A stretch of 64,000 nt of DNA. Origin: Leptolyngbya sp. BL0902. Lineage in GTDB: Bacteria > Cyanobacteriota > Cyanobacteriia > Phormidesmidales > Phormidesmidaceae. The position numbers were made by a program, and so were the translations under genes. Shown piece after piece: positions 9,887 to 18,937 of the stretch. Where the stretch lies: assembly GCF_016403105.1 (NCBI RefSeq), contig NZ_CP046155.1, positions 1,488,001-1,552,000 of the forward strand, given 5' to 3'. Position 1 is the first letter of the stretch. Each line of letters opens with the position of its first letter. Under the pieces are notes generated by a model. It had not been told where the DNA came from, did no database searches, and saw only the letters and a program-made list of their open reading frames with translations.

Positions 9887-9936
9887 CGCATTATCTCTGA
9901 GCGATAGGGAACGGTTGGGATAGGCTCCTTGGTCAA

Positions 9937-9975
9937 GGAAAAGGGGTCAGCGTCATCGAACACTAACCCCTTTCC
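9937..9975 (-). terminator. Hairpin between pstS and pstC (possible partial terminator)
   Basis: On the minus strand GGAAAGGGGT pairs with ACCCCTTTTCC (one bulged A) around an 18-base loop. A short T-run lies inside the 3' arm, but no long U-tail follows. The position, between the abundant binding-protein gene and the permease genes, suits mRNA stabilisation or partial termination that keeps PstS in excess. Confidence 0.5.
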
Positions 9976-10032
9976 CACCTATTGAGCGCTAGCCGTTTAG
10001 GTTGATACTAGAGGTCGCCAGAAGGAACGCCC

Positions 10033-11055
10033 CTAGAGCAGATCTTCCAGGCTCTTGCCCACGGCAGACCCACCTTCAAACACCGAGCCCGTTTTGGTCG
10101 TTGCCAACCGCTCCAGCACCTTGGCATTCATGTCGGCGGGCAGACTGACGTAGCCCACTTCGTCGATCAGAGGGGCATTGGCCATATCAAGATAAAACTC
10201 CACAAAGGCCTTCACCGCCGGATTTTCCAGGGAGGTGGTCTTCACGTAGATGAACTCAGGCCGAGACAGGGGCTGGTAGCTGCCGTCGGCAATGGTTTCG
10301 GGACTGGGGGCCACGCAGCCCGTGCCGCCATCAACGGCCACCAGTTGCAGACGGTCGGCGTTTTCTACGTAGTAGGCAAAGCCAAAGAAACCCAGACCGC
10401 CATTGTCGGTAGACACACCCTGCACGATGACATTGTCATCTTCGCTAGCGGTGAAGTCACCCCGGCTTTCGCCATCGGCCCCAATGGCTTCCATAAAGAA
10501 GTCGTAGGTGCCGGAGTCGGTACCTGCGCCGTAGAGGCCCAGGGGTTGATCGGGGAAGTCAGCTCGGATTTGGTTCCAGTTCGTGATGGTGCCCTGGGCG
10601 GCGGGTTCCCACATGGTCTTCAGTTCGTCGGTGGTGAGGCACTGGGCAAACTCGTTGCTGGGGTTAACCACCACCGAGAGCCCGTCAAAGGCGATGGGCA
10701 ACTCAACAAACTCGATGCCAGCCTGGGCGCAGAGGTCAATTTCCTCTTGGCGAATGGGGCGAGAGGCACCGCTGATATCGGTTTCGCCCGCACAGAACTT
10801 TCTGAAGCCGCCGCCCGTGCCGGATACGCCCACGGTTACGGCCACGCCGGGGTTAGCCCGGCCAAACTCCTCGGCCATGGCTTCGGAAATGGGGAACACC
10901 GTGCTGGAACCATCCACCAGCACAGACCCGGTGAGGTCAGAACCACCAGCGGTGTCGCCACCGGCTTGGTTGCCACCACCACAGGCCACAAGCCCCAGCA
11001 CACTCGCTAACAGCAGACCAGAACGACCAACGGAAAATAAACGATTGGACAACAT
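10033..11055 (-). CDS. pstS: Phosphate-binding lipoprotein PstS
   Basis: The periplasmic, membrane-anchored phosphate receptor of the Pst importer. I start at the ATG at 11055, preceded by GAGGA seven bases upstream; this gives a lipoprotein signal peptide ending in a lipobox (GLVAC) with the acylated Cys near residue 25. The mature part has the phosphate-binding signatures LVDGSSTVFPISEAMAEEF, GVSGTGGGFRKFC, ISGASRPI and YGAGTDSGTYDFF. The length (340 residues) is normal. It is the first gene of the pst operon and is preceded by a long, AT-richer leader with a Pho-box array. Confidence 0.97.
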   Translation of the reverse strand: MLSNRLFSVGRSGLLLASVLGLVACGGGNQAGGDTAGGSDLTGSVLVDGSSTVFPISEAMAEEFGRANPGVAVTVGVSGTGGGFRKFCAGETDISGASRPIRQEEIDLCAQAGIEFVELPIAFDGLSVVVNPSNEFAQCLTTDELKTMWEPAAQGTITNWNQIRADFPDQPLGLYGAGTDSGTYDFFMEAIGADGESRGDFTASEDDNVIVQGVSTDNGGLGFFGFAYYVENADRLQLVAVDGGTGCVAPSPETIADGSYQPLSRPEFIYVKTTSLENPAVKAFVEFYLDMANAPLIDEVGYVSLPADMNAKVLERLATTKTGSVFEGGSAVGKSLEDLL

Positions 11056-11595
11056 AGCTTCCTCAGTTTCACCTAAAACACAGTTCAAACAAGCTAGGGC
11101 TGCTTTGAACAGCAAAAGCCGCGTCAGACTCCCTTAGAATCCATGGCCATCACAGCTGCGAATGACCCTTGTGACCCTGCCTTTGCTCAGCCAAATATAA
11201 CATTGATTGTCTTCTGACTTAAGCCAAACTCTAAATTTGAGGCATGAGAATACAAGTGATTGTTTGTCAAGTCAGTCGTCGAAATCTAGGGATTATTGCG
11301 CTTCAAGAAGCTGTAAAACACTAAAAAGCATAGCATTTCCAGCCTTGCAGTTTTTCTGGCCTCTAGTTCACAGAGCTAATCTGGCAGACTTTCGGGTTGA
11401 TCCAGAGTGAATTCTAGTCTTCCTTAAAATATGCTTAATTTGGACAAAAGAGAGGCTTTCAATATTTAGAAAAACACCCCGGCAAAAATCTCGACATACT
11501 CTCCAATCTACCCCAACCTGCAAAAGAATAAACCTAGCAAAATTAGGCTGTGGCTTTGACAAGTATCTCTGTCACGGGGTCATGCTAGCCCAGGC
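11056..11595 (-). other. Long non-coding leader upstream of pstS
   Basis: About 540 bases without a convincing gene. The stretch is visibly richer in A and T than its neighbours. A 64-codon open frame at 11368-11562 (minus) has no family resemblance and no Shine-Dalgarno, so I do not call it. The leader separates the Pho-box array from the pstS start, so either the 5' UTR is long or a second promoter lies nearer the gene. Confidence 0.5.
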
Positions 11596-11658
11596 GCATT
11601 AATAACTGTTTGCGCTCACATTAACGATATCTTGGCATTGCATTAACATCAGGTTAAA
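11596..11658 (-). promoter_or_regulatory. Tandem Pho-box-like array (SphR/PhoB sites) for pstS
   Basis: Read on the minus strand, six 8-base units follow one another with 3-base spacers: TTTAACCT, GTTAATGC, GCCAAGAT, GTTAATGT, CGCAAACA, ATTAATGC. Units 1, 2, 4 and 6 fit the cyanobacterial Pho-box pattern (PyTTAAPyPyT/A-like), and the 11-base period is that of SphR/PhoB direct repeats. The array points toward pstS, about 540 bases away, and lies just beyond the end of the diguanylate cyclase gene. Assignment to phosphate control is inference from pattern and position. Confidence 0.65.
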
Positions 11659-11694
11659 AAGCGGCTCAGGTCAGCAACCCAGATCGCCCTAAAC

Positions 11695-12666
11695 CTAGGG
11701 CAGAGGGCAGGCTCGATGAAGGCGCTTTTGCTGATACATGGCTCGGTCAGCCTCGGCCCAGGCGGCTTTTAGGCCCCGACTGGGATGGCGGGAGGCAACG
11801 CCTACGGAAGCCTGAACTTGGGCGTTGAGGAGAGCCCGCTGGAGCCGCTCCCCCAGCCACTGCCCCTGGGTGGCCGAGCATTCTGTGCAGAGCACCACAA
11901 ATTCATCGCCGCCAATCCGAGCGACTACGTCGTGTTTGCGAGTTTCCTGGCGCAGGATGTGTCCAGCGCGTTGAATGAGCCCATCCCCCGCACCGTGGCC
12001 GAAGCTATCGTTCACGATTTTGAGGTTGTCCAAGTCAATCACCACCACACAGGCCGGAAAGCCATAATTAGCGCAGCTTTCCTCCTCCTCCGCCAGCAGT
12101 TGATCCCAGCCTCGACGGTTATAGAGCCCTGTGAGGGCATCGGTGAAGGCTTCGTTTTGCAGGCGCTCGGCGCGACGGGCCTGCTCGGCAGCCGCCATAT
12201 CGGCATGGAGAATGGAGCTGAGCAGCTTGGCCAAGAGTGTGATCAAGGGAAGGTGTTCAGCGATGGAATCGGGCTGAGGGGAGGGATCAATGGCGCAGAG
12301 GGTGCCAAACAGGGTGCCGTCTTCAGTGGCTAGGGGCACACCCACATAGGCCCCAATTTTTACCTGGCTGGCAATGGGGGCTTCAACGTAGGCCGGAACA
12401 GCCTGGGAATCGGGGGCAATGCAGGGGCCTTGTCCGGCCACCATGCGAGAACAAAAGGAATCTGTCCAGCGAAACACATCTCCCTGCTTCACCCCATAGC
12501 TCTGATCCTGGGCGTGGAGCACGATCCAGTCTTCGCCCTCTGTGCGAGTCACCATCCACAGCCCAAAGCCTAAGGTCTGCTGGAGATAGTTCAAAACTGC
12601 CGTGGCAGCGGCATTAAAGTCAGGGAACAGGTCAGCCTCAGGACGCATCAGCACGGTTTTAGCCAC
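11695..12666 (-). CDS. GAF-GGDEF diguanylate cyclase
   Basis: A soluble 323-residue signalling enzyme that should make cyclic di-GMP from two GTP. An N-terminal GAF domain (about residues 15-155) carries IGAYVGVPLATEDGTLFGTLCAID-type sequence (the GTLCAID block is at 121-127). The GGDEF domain (about 170-320) has DALTGLYNRRG at 176-186, an intact GGDEF at 252-256, and an inhibitory RxxD site (RKHD, 243-246) five residues before it, so product feedback is likely. It starts with GTG at 12666; no good ribosome site is visible, and an ATG six codons later is an alternative. The GAF ligand is unknown. It is a single gene between folate and pst genes. Confidence 0.92.
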   Translation of the reverse strand: MAKTVLMRPEADLFPDFNAAATAVLNYLQQTLGFGLWMVTRTEGEDWIVLHAQDQSYGVKQGDVFRWTDSFCSRMVAGQGPCIAPDSQAVPAYVEAPIASQVKIGAYVGVPLATEDGTLFGTLCAIDPSPQPDSIAEHLPLITLLAKLLSSILHADMAAAEQARRAERLQNEAFTDALTGLYNRRGWDQLLAEEEESCANYGFPACVVVIDLDNLKIVNDSFGHGAGDGLIQRAGHILRQETRKHDVVARIGGDEFVVLCTECSATQGQWLGERLQRALLNAQVQASVGVASRHPSRGLKAAWAEADRAMYQQKRLHRACPLP

Positions 12667-12686
12667 TATGAGACATACTCTATTAG

Positions 12687-12702
12687 TTCCCTATTTAGGG
12701 AA
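12687..12702. promoter_or_regulatory. Dyad TTCCCTA-TT-TAGGGAA upstream of the diguanylate cyclase
   Basis: A perfect 7-base inverted repeat with a 2-base centre lies 20 bases upstream of the GGDEF gene start. The surrounding 130 bases are AT-rich. It has no U-tail in the direction of transcription, so it looks more like a protein-binding dyad or a 5' UTR hairpin than a terminator. Confidence 0.4.
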
Positions 12703-12801
12703 AAAATGCCAAACACAATACAAAATGAGACAAATACACGGGTGCCGGAGGTATTAATTAGAAACAAACTCTCCTTAAAAATACTGAGGCGCTGGCAACG
12801 G

Positions 12802-13383
12802 CTAGGCAAGGAAAAGGCCGCTCTCCGAGCATAGCCCCCGCATGGGCCGATCCCACACATCCCTGGGCAGATGAGGCAGCCGGGCATACTCAAAGACAAT
12901 GCCCACCGTGGGCACGTTGCGCCAAACCTGCTGGCTGAGCATCCGGTCGTAGTATCCAGCCCCGTAGCCCAGGCGATAGCCCTTGACATCGCAGGCCACC
13001 GCAGGCACAAGAATTAAATCGACCAGATCAGGATTGACTAGGGGCGAGTCTGGGTGGGGCTCCAAAATGCCGTAGGCTCCCCGTACCAAGGCTCCACCAT
13101 CCTGGGGCGTCCAGAGATGCCAAGCTAGGGTTTTGCCAACGCAGCGGGGCAGCCCCCAATACCCATGGTGCTGTGTCAGGGGGCTGAGGTCGGGCTCTTG
13201 GCGAAAGCTGGTGTAGGCCAAAATCACCCGGCAGCGGCGAAAATACTCCCAGCGGGAGAGGTGGTCACAGATCTGATCGCTTTTCTGACGCCACACTTGG
13301 GCTGGAATATTCTGCCGTGCCTTTAGCAGACGGCGGCGCAGATCGGTTTTGGCGGTGTGATTCCGTTCGGCAGGGGTGGACAC
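12802..13383 (-). CDS. 5-formyltetrahydrofolate cyclo-ligase
   Basis: Converts 5-formyl-THF to 5,10-methenyl-THF with ATP, returning a storage folate to one-carbon metabolism. The 193-residue protein has the family's N-terminal KTDLRRRLLKARQ, the substrate-pocket region AYTSFRQEPD, and the ATP/Mg motif YRLGYGAGYYDRML near residue 140. The length is normal for the bacterial enzyme. It stands as a single gene with spacers of about 135 and 147 bases. Confidence 0.93.
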   Translation of the reverse strand: MSTPAERNHTAKTDLRRRLLKARQNIPAQVWRQKSDQICDHLSRWEYFRRCRVILAYTSFRQEPDLSPLTQHHGYWGLPRCVGKTLAWHLWTPQDGGALVRGAYGILEPHPDSPLVNPDLVDLILVPAVACDVKGYRLGYGAGYYDRMLSQQVWRNVPTVGIVFEYARLPHLPRDVWDRPMRGLCSESGLFLA

Positions 13384-13530
13384 GGGAAGCAGGTCTGAAG
13401 GAGTAGAAAAACAGTGGGGGCGTTAGGGGCAGATTCGCTAGCGTTAGCCTAACGCATAGATGCCTCATCCCATCTCCTGGTAAGCCTGCCAAAATAACGT
13501 TGTAGCGTTCAAGGGCGATCAACGCGAACC

Positions 13531-14517
13531 TCATGGGTTGGCCACCATCGGGTGCCGCAACCGCTCAGACAGAGGCCGTCCGGTGCCGCCTCGGCGCACC
13601 ATAATCAGTTCGGCGGTGATGCTGACGGCGATTTCCTCCGGGGTGAGAGCTTCGATATCCAAGCCAATGGGGCCGTAGATATTCGCAAAGCTGGAGCGGG
13701 GTAGGCCCGACTGCTCCAGGGTTTGGTAGACCTGGCGCACCCGTTTCTCGCTGCCGATCATGCCGATGTAGGTGCAGGGGATGGGGCGGGACAACAGATG
13801 GGTTAGGGCTTCTAGGTCGTAGGTGTAACCCCGCGTTACCAAGGCGGCATAGAGGTTTTGGTGATCGGCGAGGGTTGCGAGGGCGGGTTCGATAGGTTGT
13901 GTCAGCCGATAGGTGGCCTGGGGATAGAGGCGTTCGTTAGCCCAGTCGGGGCGGTCGTCTTGGACGGCGATGGCAAACCCCGCGAGGTGGGCGACCTTAG
14001 CCAACTGCACCCCCACATGGCCTGCGCCCACGATTAGTAATAGGGGCGGCGGTTGCAGAGTGTCCACAAAGGCGATGGCAGGGTCGAGATCGGGGGGCAC
14101 TTCGCTGAGGTAGGGTGTGCCGTTCCCATCCAACGGCGTGACTAACGTGACAGATTGCCCCGCCTGAAGTCGTTGCACGATGGTTTGGGCCAGGGCGAGT
14201 GCGTCCTTCCCCTGCCAGCGCTCTAGCCACACCTGCATCAAGCCGCCACACACGCCTTGGGTTTGGCGATGGGGTGCGCCTGTCAGGTCAATTTCGACTA
14301 TCTGGGACTCGCCCGTTTGCAGCACGGTTTGGGCCTGGGCAATTACCTTGGCCTCCCCTGCCCCGCCGCCGATGGTGTTGAAGGCTTGGCCTTGGGCATC
14401 CACCACCAGCCGCGCCCCCACCTCACGGGGCACCGACCCGCGTATGCTGACGACCGTAGCCAAAACAGCAGGGCCATAGGTCAACGCCTGGGCTAATTGT
14501 TGAAAACAGGTGATCAT
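13531..14517 (-). CDS. XdhC family protein
   Basis: A 328-residue member of the XdhC/CoxI family, which delivers or sulfurates molybdenum cofactor for xanthine dehydrogenase-type enzymes in characterised cases. The N-terminal XdhC_CoxI domain shows VVSIRGSVPREVGARLVV, FNTIGGGAGEA and QGVCGGLMQVWLE. The C-terminal Rossmann domain begins LLIVGAGHVGVQLAKVA and ends with AEILM-like AELIMVRRGG. No molybdo-hydroxylase gene is present in this window, so its client is unknown. The neighbours are unrelated. Confidence 0.9.
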   Translation of the reverse strand: MITCFQQLAQALTYGPAVLATVVSIRGSVPREVGARLVVDAQGQAFNTIGGGAGEAKVIAQAQTVLQTGESQIVEIDLTGAPHRQTQGVCGGLMQVWLERWQGKDALALAQTIVQRLQAGQSVTLVTPLDGNGTPYLSEVPPDLDPAIAFVDTLQPPPLLLIVGAGHVGVQLAKVAHLAGFAIAVQDDRPDWANERLYPQATYRLTQPIEPALATLADHQNLYAALVTRGYTYDLEALTHLLSRPIPCTYIGMIGSEKRVRQVYQTLEQSGLPRSSFANIYGPIGLDIEALTPEEIAVSITAELIMVRRGGTGRPLSERLRHPMVANP

Positions 14518-14809
14518 TGCAGCAAGCGGCCAAATTTGCCCTTAACCTATCGTGTTCTAGCCAAAATCAACCGTTACATCGCCTACCGCTCACTGGCGAA
14601 GGGGGCAAAGTCCCCAGGCGGGCTGTCTCCGCCGCAGGCATCCCTTGAGAAAATCCATCGTTATTCCCCCATTGGCCCCCCAGGTTGCTACAGTCGTTAA
14701 GCGGTTTTTGGCGTGGGCGTGTCGCGTTCCTAGGGCATAGGGTGAACCCACCGCCACTTTCGCAAGCATTGATTTTTCCACAAGCACGGATTACGAGCAG
14801 GACAACGGC

Positions 14810-16177
14810 ATGGACGGGTGGCGACAGGGCGATACGTTGGATTTGACGATTACCGACCTCACCAGCAGCGGCGATGGGCTGGGGCGCTGGCAGGAGCGGG
14901 TGGTGTTTGTGCCCGACACGGTGCCGGGAGATGAGGTGCGGGTGCGGCTGGTGCAGGCCAAGCCCACTTTTGGCCGAGGGCAAGTGAAGCAGATGATTAG
15001 TCCTTCGCCGGATCGGGTGCGGGCGGCCTGCATTGTGGCGGATAAGTGCGGCGGCTGTCAGTGGCAGACCGTCAGCTACGAGGCCCAGCTTGCGGCCAAA
15101 CAGCAGCAGGTGACGGATGCCCTGGTTCGCATCGGCAAATTTGACGCGCCCAACGTGCTGCCGATTTTGGGCACCGAAGCGCCCCTCGGCTACCGCAACA
15201 AGGCCACCTATCCCCTAGCCCGTTCGCCGGAGGGCAACGTGAAGGCGGGCTATTTCCGCAAGGGCAGTCACAAACTGGTGAACCTCAACCAATGCCCGGT
15301 GCAGGATGAAAGGCTGAATCCCCTACTGGCGGAGGTGAAGCAGGACATCAAGGAACGGGGCTGGTCGATTTATAACGAAGATCGCCACCAGGGCCGCTTG
15401 CGTCACCTGGGTCTGCGGGTGGGGCGGCGCACGGGGCAGATGTTGCTCACCCTGGTCTCCACCGCGCCGAACTTGAAGGACATTGAACTCCAGGCCCAGG
15501 AATGGATGGAGCGCTACCCCGACCTGGTGGGCGTCTGCGTCAACCTCAACCCCGACAAAACCAACGCCATCTTTGGGGCCGAAACCCTGGTGATCGACGG
15601 GGTGCCCTACATCGAAGAAATCTTTGCCGATCTACGTTTTCGCATCCACGCCACCACCTTCTTCCAGGCCAACACCGAGCAGGCCGAAGGCATCCTCCAG
15701 GTGATTTTGGACGAACTGAAGCTGACCGGAACCGAAACCCTGATCGATGCCTACTGCGGCGTAGGTACCCTGACGCTCCCCCTCGCCAAGGTCGCCAAAC
15801 GCTGCGTGGGTCTAGAGGTTCAAACTGAGGCTGTAGAACAGGCTCTAGCCAATGCGGGCCTGAACGGCATCGACAATGTGGAATTTCGGGCCGGGGACGT
15901 GGGCGAAACCCTAATCACCGCCGCCGAAAATCTGGCTGACCCGCTGGACATTGTGGTGCTGGATCCTCCCCGCAAGGGCTGCGACCGGGCGGTACTGGAT
16001 GCCCTGATTGCCCTCAAGCCCCCCCGCATCGTCTATATGAGCTGCGACCCCGCCACCCTGGCCCGCGACCTCAAAATCCTGCGCGAAGAGGGCGGCTACA
16101 CCCTCACCAAAGCCCAACCCGCCGACTTCTTCCCCCAAACCCCCCACGTCGAATGCGTCGCCTTTCTGGTAGCGTAA
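14810..16177 (+). CDS. rlmD: 23S rRNA (uracil-5-)-methyltransferase RlmD
   Basis: A 455-residue SAM-dependent RNA m5U methyltransferase. Domains in order: TRAM RNA-binding domain (about 1-65), a [4Fe-4S] cysteine set C74, C80, C83 and C161 (pattern CIVADKCGGC...NQC), and the Rossmann methyltransferase with DAYCGVGTLTLPLA and DPPRKGCD. The catalytic cysteine lies in YMSCDPATLARDL near the C-terminus. The length matches RlmD/RumA. The family also contains RlmCD-type enzymes, so the exact uridine is not certain. lpxD follows 26 bases downstream on the same strand. Confidence 0.93.
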   Translation: MDGWRQGDTLDLTITDLTSSGDGLGRWQERVVFVPDTVPGDEVRVRLVQAKPTFGRGQVKQMISPSPDRVRAACIVADKCGGCQWQTVSYEAQLAAKQQQVTDALVRIGKFDAPNVLPILGTEAPLGYRNKATYPLARSPEGNVKAGYFRKGSHKLVNLNQCPVQDERLNPLLAEVKQDIKERGWSIYNEDRHQGRLRHLGLRVGRRTGQMLLTLVSTAPNLKDIELQAQEWMERYPDLVGVCVNLNPDKTNAIFGAETLVIDGVPYIEEIFADLRFRIHATTFFQANTEQAEGILQVILDELKLTGTETLIDAYCGVGTLTLPLAKVAKRCVGLEVQTEAVEQALANAGLNGIDNVEFRAGDVGETLITAAENLADPLDIVVLDPPRKGCDRAVLDALIALKPPRIVYMSCDPATLARDLKILREEGGYTLTKAQPADFFPQTPHVECVAFLVA

Positions 16178-16203
16178 AGACCAAATTCCCCTTCCTAATT
16201 CCT

Positions 16204-17265
16204 ATGAAGCTCAGCACCATCGCCGAACAAATTCGGATTGCCGCCGCCACCAGCCTGGAGGCTAACCCCAGCCACGACCCCGACATTACCGGGGTTGCCG
16301 CTGTGGATGAGGCCGTTGCCGGAACGCTGAGCTACATTGAAGGGGACAAATTTGCCCAGTTTGTGGCCACCACCGGGGCCAGCGCCCTGATTTTGCCCCA
16401 AAACGAAGCCCTCCAAGCCCAGGCCACCGAACGGGGCATCGCCTGGATTAGCACCGCCGATCCGCGTCTGGCCTTTGCCCGTGCCATCGCCCTGTTCTAT
16501 CAGCCCTACCGTCCCACTCCCGGCATCCATCCCACAGCGGTGATTGACCCGATGGCGACCTACGGCGAGAACGTATCCATCGGGGCCAACGTGGTGATTT
16601 CGGCAGGCGTTCACCTGGGGAATGACGTGTGCATCCATCCCAACGTAGTGATTTATCCCGGTGTGCGGGTGGGGGATCGCACCGTCCTCCATGCCAACTG
16701 CACCATCCAGGAACGCAGCCAAATTGGGGCCGACTGCACCCTCCACAGTGGTGCCGTGATTGGGGCCGAGGGCTTTGGCTTTGTGCCCACCGCCGAAGGC
16801 TGGGAAAAAATGGAGCAGTCCGGCTACGTGGTGATTGAAGACGGCGTGCGCGTCGGCGGCAACACCTGCATCGACCGTCCCGCCGTGGGCGTCACTCGCG
16901 TTGGACGCGGCACGAAGCTGGATAACCTGATCCAAATTGCCCATGGTTGCCAGGTGGGCGAGGCCACGGTGATGGCCTCCCAGGTGGGCATGGCCGGGGG
17001 CGTCAAGGTCGGCAATCGGGTGATTTTAGCCGGACAGGTGGGCATCGCCAACCAAGCCACCATCGGCGACGGGGCCATCGCCACCGCCAAGGCGGGCATC
17101 CACAACGACATCGCCCCAGGGGAAATCGTCACGGGCACCCCGGCCCTGCCCCACAAGGTATTCCTAAAAGCCTCGGCCATCTATCGCCGTCTGCCGGAAA
17201 TGCACAAGTCCCTGCAAAAGCTGCAACGGGCCTTGGACGCTATCAGCCCCAAAGAACCTCAGTAA
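16204..17265 (+). CDS. lpxD: UDP-3-O-acylglucosamine N-acyltransferase LpxD
   Basis: Third step of lipid A synthesis: transfers a hydroxyacyl chain from acyl-ACP to the 2-amino group of UDP-3-O-acyl-glucosamine in the cytoplasm. The 353-residue protein has the N-terminal LpxD uridine-binding domain and then a long left-handed beta-helix of hexapeptide repeats (GIHPTAVID... IGANVVI... IGADCTL... through IATAKAGIHND). The catalytic His region is seen in IQIAHGCQVGE. I use the ATG at 16204; the earlier in-frame start lies inside rlmD. It ends 18 bases from the convergent rsmG stop. Confidence 0.93.
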   Translation: MKLSTIAEQIRIAAATSLEANPSHDPDITGVAAVDEAVAGTLSYIEGDKFAQFVATTGASALILPQNEALQAQATERGIAWISTADPRLAFARAIALFYQPYRPTPGIHPTAVIDPMATYGENVSIGANVVISAGVHLGNDVCIHPNVVIYPGVRVGDRTVLHANCTIQERSQIGADCTLHSGAVIGAEGFGFVPTAEGWEKMEQSGYVVIEDGVRVGGNTCIDRPAVGVTRVGRGTKLDNLIQIAHGCQVGEATVMASQVGMAGGVKVGNRVILAGQVGIANQATIGDGAIATAKAGIHNDIAPGEIVTGTPALPHKVFLKASAIYRRLPEMHKSLQKLQRALDAISPKEPQ

Positions 17266-17283
17266 GCCCCAGTCAACCCCAAG

Positions 17284-18030
17284 CTAGACCAGGGGAGATT
17301 TGGCCGGAATGCCGGGAAGTCGGGGGAATTTGTCGGGGGTGCGGCTGGTTTTGTCGATGATGACGTTGTGGCGCACGCCTTGGGTGATGGGGGTGGTGAC
17401 GGCGCGTACCTCCCGCAGTTGGCCCCCTAGGCGCGGCAAAATGGCGATCAGGCTGTCTTCTTCCTGGGCCGACCACTGGCCTCGGTAGAGAATGGCCTGT
17501 CCGCCTAGACGGGTGAGGGGCAGGGCGTATTCAGCGCAGGTGTTGGTTGATCCCACCGCTCGCAGCAGGGCCAGATCAAAGGATTCGCGCAAAACAGGTT
17601 GGTGGCCGACCTGTTCTGCCCGCTCTGCCAAAAAGTGAACGTTGTCTAGGCTAAGCTGGGCGCTGACCTGCTGGAGGGCGGCAATTTTTTTGCGGGTGGC
17701 GTCCATCAGCGTCACCGTCCAGTGGGGGAAGGCCAGGGCTAGGGGCAACCCCGGAAAGCCACCCCCGGTGCCAATGTCCACCACGGTGAGGGGCTGGGTG
17801 GCGAGGGCCGGATCGCTGAGCCAGGGGGCTACTCCTTGGAGCGAGTCCCACAGGTGCTTTTCCCAAAAGTCTTCCGGGCTAGTGATGCGGGTGAGGTTGA
17901 GGGTTTGATTAATAGCGACGATGGCCCCATAGAGCTGCTCGAAGCGGGGCTGAAGGTTATCCGTGGGCTGCCATTGCAGGGTGGCTTGCCACAGGTCGGT
18001 GGGGTTGGGCAGGGTTGGGGTCGTGGTCAT
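17284..18030 (-). CDS. rsmG: 16S rRNA (guanine-N7)-methyltransferase RsmG
   Basis: Methylates G527 of 16S rRNA using SAM. The 248-residue protein has the RsmG fold with ITSPEDFWEKHLWDSL near residue 45, the SAM motif VVDIGTGGGFPGLPLAL, and a later VGSTNTCAEYALPL segment. The length is normal. Its ATG lies within the last codons of the upstream ABC ATPase gene (4-base overlap at 18027-18030), so the two are translationally coupled. Confidence 0.95.
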   Translation of the reverse strand: MTTTPTLPNPTDLWQATLQWQPTDNLQPRFEQLYGAIVAINQTLNLTRITSPEDFWEKHLWDSLQGVAPWLSDPALATQPLTVVDIGTGGGFPGLPLALAFPHWTVTLMDATRKKIAALQQVSAQLSLDNVHFLAERAEQVGHQPVLRESFDLALLRAVGSTNTCAEYALPLTRLGGQAILYRGQWSAQEEDSLIAILPRLGGQLREVRAVTTPITQGVRHNVIIDKTSRTPDKFPRLPGIPAKSPLV

Positions 18031-18698
18031 TCCCAGTTAGCCTCCGTGGCCATCGGTTGAGGATTTGTCTGTTTTTGCAAGGTGAGGTGTCCCTGGTTGA
18101 GGTGCCAGCAGCAGTCCGCCAAGTGGGCCAGTTCATCGGCATCGTGGGATACCACCAGCAGCGTCCAGTTTTGCTTGAGCTGTTGCAGCAGGCTGATAAT
18201 TTGCTGGCGCATCGACCAATCCAGCCCCGCTGTGGGTTCATCCAGCAGCAGCAGGTAGGGCTTGCGAATGAGCTGTACCGCCAGGGCTAAACGCCGCTGC
18301 TGGCCCCCGCTGAGGGAGTGAGGCAGGGTGGTGAGGTCGAGGTGATCGAGCCCCACTGACTGGAGCGCTTGGTCGATCTGAGCCCGGTCGAGTTCGGGGT
18401 GGCCGAGGCGCAGTTCTTCTAAAATGGTGTGGCCGCAGAAGTGCCGCTCTGGAAACTGAAACACCAGCCCCGCCAACTGACGCAGCGCCTCGGGTTCGAG
18501 GGTTTGATCGCGCCACCGAATTTGCCCGGTGCTGGGCGTGGCAAACCCGGCCATCAGCTCTAGGAGGGTGCTTTTGCCCGACCCGCTGGGGCCATAGATC
18601 ACTCCCAACTGCTGGGGGGCCAGTTCCAAAGACACCCCGCTCACAATGGCCGCTGGGGTCGCGGGGGGATGGTACGTAAGTTGTTCAAGTCGCAGCAT
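18027..18698 (-). CDS. ABC transporter ATP-binding protein, CbiO/EcfA-like
   Basis: A single-domain ATPase of 223 residues with Walker A GPSGSGKST (residue ~37), the Q-loop phrase GLVFQFPERHFCGHTI, signature LSGGQQRRL, Walker B LLLLDEPTAGLD and the H-loop VVSHDADEL. The FQFPERHF wording is typical of energy-coupling-factor (CbiO/EcfA) ATPases, which power cobalt, nickel or vitamin uptake. No T or S component is nearby, so the substrate is unknown and it may serve a shared module. It overlaps rsmG by four bases. Confidence 0.9.
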   Translation of the reverse strand: MLRLEQLTYHPPATPAAIVSGVSLELAPQQLGVIYGPSGSGKSTLLELMAGFATPSTGQIRWRDQTLEPEALRQLAGLVFQFPERHFCGHTILEELRLGHPELDRAQIDQALQSVGLDHLDLTTLPHSLSGGQQRRLALAVQLIRKPYLLLLDEPTAGLDWSMRQQIISLLQQLKQNWTLLVVSHDADELAHLADCCWHLNQGHLTLQKQTNPQPMATEANWE

Positions 18699-18937
18699 GG
18701 GTTCGTTCTGATGATCTCGCAGACCCTTCCAACCGATTCCGTCGATTCAGTTTTCCCCGTTATGGAGCCTGTCTAGGCAGGATAGTCCTGGGCGACGCAA
18801 TAGGCCAGTGTAGCATCTGTAACAGGGGGGCAGGCTATTCCTCAGGCCAGCGCACCAGAATAGAGGCAAGCGCAGTCTTGACCACAATTACGCCATTCAT
18901 CATCCCATCGTCCGTTTTAATGATAGCGAGTTGTCCT

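Noticed and set aside
11368-11562. 64-codon frame in the pstS leader
   Set aside because: No ribosome site, no recognisable family, AT-rich non-coding surroundings.
16195-16944. 249-codon minus-strand open frame
   Set aside because: Antisense to the hexapeptide repeats of lpxD; the apparent repeats mirror those of the real gene.
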